Assembly (NCBI GenBank): GCA_020543525.1
Contig: JAHYIO010000007.1
Location: forward strand, 1,364,001-1,428,000
Origin: Coriolopsis trogii
Taxonomy: Eukaryota > Basidiomycota > Agaricomycetes > Polyporales > Polyporaceae
Length of the DNA: 64,000 nt
Reading direction: 5' to 3'
A program made the translations under genes and the position numbers. Positions 11,173 through 25,292 of the stretch are shown here, one piece after another. The notes below the pieces were generated by a model that was given only the letters and a program-made list of their open reading frames with translations, had not been told where the DNA came from and made no database searches. Positions within the stretch are counted from its first letter, which is position 1; the number at the start of each line of letters is the position of its first letter.

Positions 11173-12756
11173 CTAGGTAGGGGCAAATGTTCGGCTCAGC
11201 TCAGCATACAATGGGGCTGCCTTTAATGGGATCCTCTCCACAGCGTCGTTCTTGTACTCGACATCGCCTCCCATGGTGACCACTGTGTGTGACCGGGTGC
11301 GATGCATCGTCATGCTCACGACCACTGTCTGCAGCGTGTCTGTAGTGGTTTTGATCCGGCGAACAAAGTCGTCAAAATCGAGGTCGGCCAGGTACTGCTC
11401 CGCAGGGCACAGCGGCACATTGTCGTAGTTCGCAGGGTTGGGCTCGGGCGTGAGGCAGCAGATGATGTGGAGTCCGAACGAGCGGATCTGCAAGTACCCA
11501 AGCATCTCCAGCACGATATCCTGTCATTTCGACGAGTATGAGTGAGATGAACAGGACGAGGAGATCTTGAGTGATCGGCAAGTACTGACCATCGCGCGAG
11601 GCATGTCGACGCTGCCCGGTTCGAGGAGACCGCCAACCATGAGCACCAGCTCCAAGCATCTCAGTTGCTGCGCGTAAGGCTTCTGCATAGATCGTGCGAG
11701 TCTCTTGGTGAGGATGTCGACGTCGTAGCCTTGCAGACACATGTACTCCGGAGTCGTGTCGTGCATGACACCGCGCAGGGAGACCGGATCGAGGTAGTTC
11801 CCCCTAATGCGCAGCTCCTGGACGTGACAGCTGAGGCCCATGAGGAAGAGGTCGATGAGGTTCGCCTCGACCCTGACGAGGTCCTTCCATGTCCCCACAC
11901 GATCCTGTTGGATCTTGTTAACGTACCGGACGTTGAGGTGCTCATCGAAGTCGCGGCCAAGGATGTCTAGCTCTTCGTCGGACATTGTGAAAAGAAGGGT
12001 ACGCAGATTGGGGAAAGCATGAGCGTAACAGGCGGTCATCGGGAGGTCGTTTTCGAGCAGCTCGAGGTCTTCGACCAGCGGGTATATCTCGGAATATACA
12101 GGGTCCTCAAGGTCCAGGCTAGAGGCTAGCTCGAAGCAATGTCCGGTGAGGGACTTTAAGGTGGCCCGAGAATTATGGAGGAGTAGGATACCGTTGAGGT
12201 CGTCAGGGTTATGAAGTGAAAGTAGGGAGTCGTTGTCTTCTTCCTCGTCCGTTTTGTCGTCCGGAGGTGGAACGACATGGATGTTTGCGGTCTCAAGGCT
12301 GGACGCCAGGTTACAAAGAAACACAGCACCTAGCTTTCCGACCTCCGAGAGGGTGAGGTGGTGGACAGTCTTGAGCTTAGCAAAAGCGTCGTACAAGGCC
12401 GTGCCACAAGCGAATAGGTCCTCGGCGTTGTCGATGCACAACGTCTCTATCTCCAACGAGTCGGCGGCATCCACGATGAAGGCGCTGAGCGAGTCTGCGA
12501 CGGAGGGAGACAGATGGTCGACAGAGAGCGTGAGTTCATGGAGGAATTGAAAGCGGTGTGAGCCCTCGGCTGTCATGAAAGCTATGAAGGATGCGACATC
12601 CGACTCCTGCTTGAGTGACACGCCGTCCTGGAGGACAAACTTCGGCCCTTGGTGATATAAGTCACGACAAGTCTGCATCAGACGAGAGACTGTCTCGCGG
12701 TCGGAAAACTTGAGCAAAGCGCAAAATGCATCGAAGGTGATCGCAGCGTGCTCCAT
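11173..12756 (-). CDS. F-box-like protein of unknown target
   Basis: Exons 12756-11590 and 11520-11173 (69 nt intron, GTCAGT...ACAG, phase 0) give 504 residues. The N-terminus has the pattern of many Agaricomycete F-box-like proteins: a short helix, then LKFSDRETVSRLMQTCRDLY, which resembles the 'leucine...TC..L' core of the family. The rest is a run of leucine-rich, irregularly spaced helices and strands with an acidic loop (DDKTDEEEDND, about residue 190), consistent with a degenerate leucine-rich solenoid. F-box proteins normally bind Skp1 and select substrates for ubiquitination; that role is inferred only from the weak N-terminal match. The short exon 2 completes the solenoid. Confidence 0.65.
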
Positions 12757-14244
12757 ATCTATGTACAGAGAAGTTGATCAGAGACGATCACTTGGCATAT
12801 TGTTTTTCCCACCTGACTCGTATGTTTATGGTGCTCAGCCCTCAAGCTTCAACTAAGGGGTGTCCGCTGTCCGAGTCAGTGCGCCACTTGAGCTTCGAAC
12901 AAAGAGAGTCCCGGCAGTGTCCGAGTCGACTGAGAGCACATGTGAGGAATGGCAAGAATATATCTCTGTCATGAGCTTGCCTTATGATTGCTTACTGCCA
13001 GGATATCGCGGAACCGTTAATCAGAGACAGGAGCAGAGTGCATGACGAACAAGATGGAGTTATGGCCATGGTGATATCGATGTTTTCCGCAGCCACTGAG
13101 TAAGACTGATTACTAAGCATCACTTCACTTGTCCGACAGACGCCCATGTGCACCAGCGTCGCTTGCCACAAACCACCGTCCCAGTTCACGAGAAGTAGAA
13201 CATCTGGACTTCTGAATCTCACACAAGTTCAGCCGCTGTTGTAAGGCTGCAGAGGTAGCTAAGTACGGGACTCTCAGAACTCCCATCCTCCGTGTACAGA
13301 CTCGTGACTGCTCAGTGCGATCTTGAACTCCTCTCCAAGCAGTTCGCAGTTTGTGGGCTCGGGCGCGAGCGAGCGAGTTGATGCGCATGCTATGCTTCTC
13401 AATGGCTTTGCGGATACTGGTCACGAACTGCCTGGGACACGCAATAATTTGGATGCTTGTCGTTCCCTACACCCTCGTTGTCTGTGCTCTCCAGACGGTC
13501 GACCCCCCAAACCTACACGACATCCGTCATGCAACTTGTCGATGATTACCGATACCTATGTGGGACGGCTGTGGCTATAGTCACAGCTTTGACTCTTTGG
13601 AGGCGGCATCGAACGCGCCGACGCTTTCTTCTCGGCCCTAGACTTGGCAACACCTCAAGAATCTGTGGGAGGCTTCGCGGCATACTGAACTCTTGACACG
13701 TCCGTTATCCTGGCTGTCTCGTGCGCTAGGGACTGACGTCGTTGCGCTGTTTTCATGAGGCCGGGCGAGACTTGCAAGTTGGACAATCGGAAGGGAGCGA
13801 CATACGAGCTCGGACCGGCCCGCGGAGAGAGCGCGCCGAATGCTCACGGCAAACGCTTGCGCATGCAACATCATTGCAAGCTTGAGTTTCGACAACCACG
13901 CCCATGATACTGTCTAGACTTTCATCTCATCGCTATCCTTTCTGGCTCTTAACTTGCCTGAGACCATGTGCATGAACACTAGGCTAGGTATAACAACGCT
14001 TCAATCGCGGCCTTCTAGACGGTTGGGGGCAGTACATCGAGTAATTGGGCGCGCGGAATTCCACGATGCGTTGAAGAATTGCGAAGAAGAGACGCAGCAC
14101 TGGCCAATGATACCGCGACATCGATGATCGACACCCACACAAACAAACAATCTCGAGGCTCGGAACTTCTCGCTCGAGCTCATAAACCCCAAGCTTGCGC
14201 AATCTCCTCCTCCTGAATACGACCACCGTGCCCGCTGTTGCACG
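12757..14244. other. Intergenic region, no gene seen
   Basis: About 1.5 kb between the F-box-like gene and the hydrolase pseudogene. Several short frames are open on both strands, but none shows a recognisable motif or consistent splice sites. Confidence 0.5.
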
Positions 14245-15526
14245 ATGCCTTTTGCCTTCAGACATCAGCCGTTCCGCACACTCTATAGGCTCTCCTGTGT
14301 TGTGTATCTACTTGTTGCCCTTCCAGTATGGGCCATTCTGGACACCCTGCCGACTTTTCGACCCCGAAAAAGCTGGAGCTTGAAACGGGCTATCTTCACG
14401 CGCATCTTCCGGCTCTACATCACATCGATGTATCAAACCGCCCCGCCACCCGCCACCCCTCTGTCCGAGTTCGAGAAGGACGCGAAAGCCCTCGGCTTCG
14501 TCTGGGTAAATGCAACTCCAGAGCTAGTCGTTGGAGAGATCAGCGATATGGCGAAGCAGAACGGGGTGGTTGCTGAGCGCACCGCGGGATTCTGGTACGG
14601 CCCTCGAGGTCCAGACGACCAAGCCGGACAACGCGCGACCCCAGGCGAGAAAGTCCTCTAGCACTTTCACGGTGAGCGCGTTCACATCCTTGCGCGGTGG
14701 CGAGTAATCATGATCTGTATCACGCTTAGGAGGAGGTCACATCCAAGGCTCTGCTGATCCACGCACCCTCTTTCAAGTCCTGTGCGACGGGCTCCTCGAC
14801 CACCCCGGACCCAATCTCCGCATCTTCGCACTGGAGTACCGGCTCTCCTCAGCTGCGCCCTTCCCGCCTGCAAACCCATACCCCGCCTCGCTCCTCGACG
14901 CCATCGCCGGCTACCACTACCTCGCGCACGACCTCGGCTTCGACCCGCGCCACATCCTCCTCTCCGGGGACTCCGCAGGCGGAGGGCTCGCGTTCAACGT
15001 TCAACCTCGCGCGGTACATCGCCACCGCGCGTCTCCGGATCCCCAGCTCCCTCCCCCCCCACCCGGCGCGCTCGTCCTCCTCTCCCCGACCCTGGACTGG
15101 GCGCAGACGCACACGGGCCCGGACGCGGCGATGGTGCGCAACGCGCGGAGCGACTTTGTCGCCCCGGTCCCTCGAGTCGGGGTACACCCGCCGCGCGATC
15201 GTGGGCCGAGGCCTCCCGGAAGACACGGCCGCGACGAGCGCGTGGTTCTCCCCGGGCGGTGTGGGTGCGGACTGGACGCCGGGCGCGGGCGTGTTCGCGG
15301 GGTTGGGCCCGCGCACGATCTTTTTTTGTTGCTGGGGGAGCGGAGTATACGCTCGACGCTGTGCGTGCGGTGCGGGAGCGGCTTGGGGGGGATGATGGGG
15401 AGGGGTGGGTGTCGTTCGTCGAGCCGCCTGATGCGCTGTATGATACATATGCTCATGCTGGAGTGGCATGAGCCGGAGAGGAGCGAGGTGTTGGAGGAAC
15501 TTGGCGCGTGGGTGCGGGCGTTGTAA
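14245..15526 (+). pseudogene. Decayed alpha/beta-hydrolase fold-3 esterase
   Basis: Intact copies are membrane-tethered esterases with an N-terminal span, an HGGG oxyanion motif and a GDSAGG nucleophile elbow. All three are still legible: a hydrophobic span near residue 20-40, HFHGGGHIQG across the intron (14672-14729), and GDSAGGG at about 14969-14989. Damage: an in-frame TAG at 14659-14661, exactly between GEKVL and HFHGGG where a sense codon is expected; a 7 bp duplication of GTTCAAC at 14992-15005, offset by what looks like a lost C in the run at 15053-15060, leaving about 20 codons out of frame; a further frameshift near 15165; one at the T run 15321-15327; and one near 15445-15460. The original stop appears to be TAA at 15524-15526. 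Homologous sequence is readable almost to the end, so decay is recent. Confidence 0.85.
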
Positions 15527-16605
15527 GGTCGCGCGTGTGGATCGCGCTACGCAAGATTCACCACCGGCAAGCGTTGTCACCCTCGCACACAACGAAACAC
15601 TCCAGGGCGGAGTGAGTGCTTGACGGCTGGTACTTGGAGTCGTTTCTGTACATGTACTGCCATATACTTACTTTCTATGAGTTATCTCAATGTTCATGTT
15701 CACTGCGAGAGAATCAGCCGATCGTCCGCAGAGTTCCGCACAACTGTGTCGCGGCTGCGCCACATTCATGGAAGGTAGCCAAGTCGATGACGAGGGCCGA
15801 GGGAACGAGCGATGATTGAGATTCAGTGTTTAAGCTTAAGGTTGTACGAACATGGATTCCCCCGATAACTTGGCAGGGCGGACTCCTCCTCACGATCGCA
15901 TCTCGCTGCACCGTCGCGAAGAACAAGGTTCTTCGCATCGCATCGGGAACAATGCGCACTCAGGAACGGAACCCAGACAGGCGAGAAACACGCGCCAGGC
16001 GAGAGAACGAAAGTCTGCTGAGTTTAGCGATTCGCGACGTCGACTAGGTAACTGTACTCTACCGTACAACATTATACACCAGGGCTACAGTAGCCAAGCG
16101 AAAGCGGAAGCCGTACGGCTGAGGAGGGTCCACCTCCGAGGGGAGAGAAAGGGAGACTATGCGATGCGAGGGAGGGGTATGATGTACATGCGAGAACGGG
16201 AGGGTGCGTCGGTCGTAACGGTAGGTAGGTAGGTAGGTAGGCAGGCAAGTAGGTGTGTAGGTAACGAGCGAGGGGGGTGTGGGTCACTACACGCGAGGAT
16301 TCAGCAGACAAGGTCCATCTGGTTCCGGGGGTGCTGTAGAGCACTCAAGGGAAGAGATGTGAGGTATGTACGAGATAAGGATAGTGTACGACAACACGAT
16401 GGTGGGGGCGAATGATATTATAAGCGAGCGAACGCACTGTCCCGATTTAGATGATCGGGAAAGCAAGTGCAACATGAGAGATTTCAGCGAGGTGAGACGA
16501 GAGATGAGAGCAGCGAACACGAGAGCAGTCCGAGTCCATGCGAGGTCCGTGGGGTACACAAGCGACAAGAGATACAGTGTCAAAACCGACGATCAACAGG
16601 CACGC
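15527..16605. other. Intergenic region, no gene seen
   Basis: About 1.1 kb between the 3' ends of the hydrolase pseudogene and the GMC oxidoreductase gene, which are convergent. It contains the (GTAG)n microsatellite listed separately and otherwise no supported feature. Confidence 0.5.
16221..16262 (+). repeat. (GTAG)n microsatellite
   Basis: Five perfect GTAG units followed by degenerate GCAG/GTGT units, about 42 bp in all, in the 3' flank of the GMC gene. Confidence 0.85.
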
Positions 16606-20516
<3,911 letters not shown>

Positions 20517-21416
20517 ATGTCTTCCGATCCAGCAACCAGCGCCCGATCTTCCAGCTCGACTGCCCCGGACACTACAGAGTCGGACGCCGACACCTTCAGA
20601 CCTCTCAAGTTCTGCTGCGACCCCGCGATTCTCGCGCGAGCGCCGGACATCCCGAATCTCGAGAGCTACATGACCTTCAAGCGCGACGCGTTTCACGACG
20701 TCTACTCCTGCACGGGAAGCCGCATCATGTGTGTGGACGAACTCGTCTACATCCTCGCGAACCCCACCGAGGACGTCATGGCCGACGCAGCGACGAACCC
20801 CTCCAGCATCCTCGAGCTCGCAGTGCGGTGCGTGTCGACCGGGGGGGCCGTGCACCTCTGTGCTTTCTGCGGGCACGTATGACTGACGGACTCTATGATC
20901 GACGCGTGTAGGTGCGCCACGGGCTGTGCGGCCCCGCTCTGCCTCCAGTTCTCCATCGCGCTCACCCACGTCCTCAAACGACACGGCACGGACGCGCACG
21001 GCGCCGCCCTCCTCCACGTCGACGCCAACCTCCACGCGGCCGCCGCGCTCGCCTACCTCGCCGTCTTCCGCGCCAAGTCCGCGTCGTCTTTCTCTGCTTC
21101 TGGCGATGGCGATGGCAATGGCAACGACGGTCGCGGAGGGACCGCCGCGGCCTTGAGCTTCCTCGACGACGACGACCTGCACCACGCCGCGGCTGATGCG
21201 GACTGGACCGTCCGACACGGCCTGCGCTGCCTCGCTGTCTTCTCGGTCGCGCACGCTGTTTTGTCCCTTGGATGCTCGGTGGGGTTTGACGTGCGCGATA
21301 AGACGCGTTCGTCGTTTGCGATGTATGAGGCGCTTTGGGAGGCGTGGGATGAGCGGTGTGCGGCTGGGGGCGCTGGACACGGAGAGGGAGAGGGCGGGAA
21401 GGATGGAGGTGAATGA
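20517..21416 (+). CDS. MYND-family paralogue lacking its zinc finger
   Basis: Exons 20517-20827 and 20912-21416 (84 nt intron, GTGCGT...TGTAG, phase 2) give 271 residues. The protein is collinear with the gene at 22423-23644: Ser/Thr-rich start, DTFRPLKFCC, NLESYMTFKRD, MADAATNP, then RCATGCAAPLC at the exon junction, LDDDDLHHAAADAD, and SVAHAVLSLG. It ends in a low-complexity GEGEGGKDGGE tail just where the paralogue enters its MYND finger. The third exon of the paralogue has no counterpart here. It is therefore a tandem duplicate without the protein-binding finger; whether it competes with its neighbour or is on the way to loss is unknown. Confidence 0.75.
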
Positions 21417-22343
21417 GCGGGGAGGTTGTGTTTGTGCGCGCGTGGGCAGGGGTGCGAGAGGAAGGTGAATGTGTGAGCTCTTTCTGTTGCGTGCCAGTAC
21501 TCATATCTTGCCTTTAGGATAGGAATGTGTACGGAAGGGGTAGATGACAGAGGGGTTCTGCACCGCTGCTTGTGGACGACATTTTTTACCAAATGCTGAT
21601 GTATGGTGAGGATGATTGTGCGCTCACAAATATGTTCTCCCCTTGTTCGAATACTGGCAGTTTGCATAGGGTGAAGGTGCCGATCCAATGCGCCGCGTCT
21701 TGGGGAAGTATACCATCATGCGGTTTGCATAGTAGGGCGAATGGATGAGACCGTGGTCCATCTATGCGCGTACTCGCGGCTTCATCTTGAGCAATGCGAC
21801 GCTGTGCGGAAGCGTCTTTCTAGCGAAGTACAACAACGTCTGAAGCACAAGACACAAACTATCGAAACAACGAACGGTCCACTCGCGTCATGAAAGTTGT
21901 GTCGAGGAAAGTCCTGTTCAGTGTTGACGACGGACTTGCCCAGGCTCGACAACAGGCGTCTTGTTGAACGGCCAGAGGGCCGCAAGCGGTGAGCTACGTC
22001 AAACAACGTCCATCGTCCCTAGAGGGGGGACATGATCCTGGTCGTATCTAGAGGTCACGGCGCCCACGCGAGGCTGTGGATATTGGAAGCTGCGCGAATA
22101 CCCGAGACGCAGAGGGCAATCTCATACTCAAGCTTCGCAGGGCAGTTCTCGCCTAAATTCGCTAAGCATAGGACATCTCTTGAACTCCGTCAGAAGTGTT
22201 ATATATGACTGACAGGTAGAGTCCGGTGGGAAGAGGGCAAAGGGCTGCAAAGGGTGAGTCAGCTCAACCGTTTTTCCGAACGTTATGCTTTCGTTTGCAT
22301 CAGGGAGAACGTGTTATCTGCCCCTTGACCCGATGAGGCCAAT
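21417..22343. other. Intergenic region between tandem MYND paralogues
   Basis: About 0.9 kb. No coding frame supported. The last part resembles the upstream region of the first copy, as expected if the promoter was duplicated with the gene. Confidence 0.45.
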
Positions 22344-22376
22344 CCTGCTCGTACATTCCTGCATAAAGCTCTCGTC
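22344..22376 (+). promoter_or_regulatory. Core promoter block of the MYND gene (duplicate copy)
   Basis: Identical words to 20434-20466 at an offset of exactly 1,910 bp, ending about 46 nt before the ATG. Confidence 0.6.
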
Positions 22377-22422
22377 CTTGGGCTCCCACTGGGGATAGTC
22401 GTACGCTCCTGTCTCCGACGCG

Positions 22423-23644
22423 ATGGCTTCCAACCTACCGCCTAGCACCCAACCTTCTGCCTCGACCAACTCGGCGATCGTCGAGCCCGACGCCGATTGT
22501 GACATTTTCAGACCCCTCGTGTTCTGTTGCAACCTCGCCGATGCTGCGCTGTCCCCCGTCGTCCCGAACCTCGAGAGCTACATAACCTTCAAGCGCGACA
22601 CATACCACGACATCTACAACTGTTGGGGAAGCAGCAAAATGTGTCGCAACCACGAGATCAGGAACGTACTCCAGAACCCCACCGAGCTCGTCATGGCTGA
22701 TGCTGCGACGAACCCCAAGAGCATCCTCGAACTTGCAGTAAGGTACTCTACGCACGTCTTCAACCGCCTTCACGCTTCTTGGCGTTCCTCCGGGCTCCTC
22801 TCTTTGGACAAGCGCACATACTGACTCCTCCGTGCAGGTGCGCCACGGGCTGCGCCGCCCCGCTGTGCCCTCAGATGGCCATCGAGCTCACGCACGTCCT
22901 CCTCAAACGCCACGGCACGGAAGAACTCGGGGCATACCTCCTCCACGTTGACCTCAACCTGCACACCGACGCACACGCGGTCGCCGCACTCGCCTACCTC
23001 GCCGTTTACCGTGCCAAGCGCCACCGAGCGGGACCCACATCGCCGCCGTCTGCACCCGCTGATGGCGAGGGCGGCACTCTGGTCGATCACAAGCGCGCCG
23101 CAATCTTGTCCGCCACCGCGTTCGGCTTCCTGAACGACGATGACCTGCACCACGCCGCGATGGACGCGGACAAGGCCGTCTTCCATGGACGACGGTGCTG
23201 GGGAGTCTTCCAGGTCGCACACACCATCCTCCGCCTGGGGGACGCCGTGGGGCTCGACGTCCGGGACGCGAGGCGGTCGCCGTTCGCACAGTACGACGCA
23301 CTCTGGAAGGCGTGGGAGGGGCGGCTCGGTGCGCTCGAGAGGGTCGGTCGGACGCCGGAGCGGTACGAGTGTGCGCGGCCGGGGTGTGCGTTCAGGGCGA
23401 TGAAGGGCCGACGGCTGAGGAGGTGTGCGGGGCCGTGTGCGCCTGGGGTCAAGCCGAGCTATTGTGGGACGGAGTGCCAGAAGAAGGTGAGTGGGAGGAT
23501 GCTTGTGGGTATTGGGTGTGCTCATGCGGTGTGGACGTTCAGGACTGGGAGAGACACAAGGCGGTTTGTGGACGGAAGGGTAGATGTCATGCTGAGGAGG
23601 CGTTGCGAGATGTTGCATGCCTTCGTTCATCGAAGATCGGCTGA
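22423..23644 (+). CDS. MYND-type zinc-finger protein
   Basis: Exons 22423-22742, 22838-23486 and 23543-23644 (introns 95 and 56 nt) give 356 residues. The N-terminal two thirds is the family-specific region shared with the copy at 20517-21416. The C-terminus carries a MYND finger built across the last intron: YECARPGC, RRCAGPC, SYCGTECQKK, then DWERHKAVC from exon 3, with the usual aromatic before the fifth Cys and the W-x2-H-x3-C end. MYND fingers bind proline-rich peptides of partner proteins; no SET or other catalytic domain is visible, so a methyltransferase role is not supported. Many Agaricomycetes have expanded sets of such small MYND proteins of unknown function. Confidence 0.82.
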
Positions 23645-23850
23645 AGGACAGGAAAGCGATGCGGTGCGAGGCGAGAGCGATGTGTTCCCGAGTCTCGTTT
23701 GTAACGATGCAGTCCCAGCGCTAGCGAAATACAACAGAGTCCTGAGTGCACCAGACTAGCTATCAAAACAACAATTCACTTTGGGCTCCTAGGCCTTCAG
23801 CTGTGAAGTCCCGTATGACCAACGCGCCTTTGTCCCCTACCTCGCCTTCG

Positions 23851-24642
23851 TCACACAGTCGCGCGCGATACCATACCTGGGCTCGACGCCCACTCGACCA
23901 TCATCGGCTCGCGCGGCGGCCGGGCTTTGTGCACGACGTTCAGGATCGCGACGATGTTAAGCCCGACGAGGGCTGTCCAGCCGAGCCAGGCGAACGCCAT
24001 CATGGCCGTGAGGATCCGACAGGGCTCGAACTGGTAGCAGAAGTTGAGGTCTGGCCAGATGCTCTGTTGTACGATGATGAACGTTGGAGGATGCAGGCAA
24101 AGGGAGCGTGGATGAGATGGACGTACGGTAGATATGCAGCATCCTATGAGCCATAGCAACCACAAGACGGAGAGCGCGACGAGCTCGAGGAGGTTCGTCG
24201 ATGCCGTCGAGGGCACGAACGATGGTATCCAGTTCATCCTGCCCAATCTATCAGCGAGATGATGCGGGATACGTTGAGAAGGTGACATACACCAGCGGTA
24301 TTGATCCCAAGGCCAGGAGGGAGCACACCAGAAGCTCGGCGACGACAGGATCTGCACGAGCACGCTGAGTGTCCCGTCTCTCAACCTGATGCACCGAGCT
24401 CATACAGACGTACCATAGAAATCAACGCCTCTGTTGAGCGGATCGCCCGGCGGCAGGTGCAAAGTGTAGTTCAAGCGTACACATGTAAGGATGAACAAAA
24501 GAGCCGAAAAGACCCACTGCCGCATGGGGAAATGGACAGGTCAGATCGTCTTCTACGAGACTACGAGAAGTGCCAGCTGGTAATGATCGCTCACGAGGAT
24601 GATGTACAACGGAAGTCGGATGACTGCTTGAAGGCGGCCCAT
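23851..24642 (-). CDS. Four-span membrane protein, MARVEL-like
   Basis: Exons 24642-24595, 24516-24414, 24351-24291, 24247-24127, 24063-23851 give 181 residues; every junction has a good donor (GTGAGC, GTACGT, GTATGT, GTACGT) and consistent phase. Four hydrophobic spans are seen: residues ~5-32 (RLPLYIILWVFSALLFILT), ~52-72 (VAELLVCSLLALGSIPLV), ~88-110 (LLELVALSVLWLLWLIG) and ~132-158 (MMAFAWLGWTALVGLNIVAIL). The size, spacing and the LE...WLLWL pattern in span 3 match the fungal MARVEL-domain-like proteins that sit in membrane-apposition or eisosome-type domains. No enzymatic motif. The short first exon codes only 16 residues, so the start is the weakest part of the model. Confidence 0.72.
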
Positions 24643-25292
24643 CGTGGCGGTCTACGCCGAGAAGAAAGGGGCGTCCCAGACGGAACGCGCGACGAAGAAA
24701 TGAAAGTGGTGGTAGAGGCTAGAGCCAGCCGGGGCAGTCAGGGGGGACATGGCGTCGGCCATTTACCTATATAACATACTGTCCGACGACCCCGCCAAGC
24801 TTCTCGCGGAAGCCCTGGACGTTGTCACGGAGACTGGTATACTAGTGGCGTCAATTCGAGGGGCTCGTACCTGAGTTATGGTTACAGTCTGCGCCACGAA
24901 GATATCGCAGATGGGGGCTCGTTGTTCACAACATTAGGATTGTATTCGACTTTGACAATGCTTGAAGGACGGGGTGAGGAGTTTTGTACCAGCGATAGGT
25001 CGTCGTCGTCCCACGAAGACCCGTCTCCGACTTGGCCGAGCGGCCCCGAGCCTTAGAGGGCGCCTAGGATCTCTCGGCTAGCCGGACCGTTGACGTACCT
25101 CGGAACAAAGCACCCGGGGACATGAGCATGCGTACGCGCACAAGCTGGGTCGGAATCGTCATGGCATGGGCAGCTTACTTATGTGTTTGGCCGGGCAGTG
25201 ACTCCCCATACCAACTACCTGTCTATGATATATATACTGACTAGGAGCATCGCCGTCCAAGGGCCCATTCGTGACCGACACTCCGGAAGACC
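24643..25292. other. Intergenic region, no gene seen
   Basis: 650 bp between the four-TM gene and the end of the GH3 gene. No feature supported. Confidence 0.5.

Noticed and set aside
14245..15526. Reading the hydrolase as a functional spliced gene avoiding the TAG
   Set aside because: The TAG lies inside the conserved core beside HGGG, and at least four further shifts would each need their own intron; no set of GT-AG introns fixes all of them.
22423..23644. SET/SMYD histone methyltransferase call for the MYND gene
   Set aside because: Only the MYND finger is present; no SET motifs can be seen in either exon 1 or 2.
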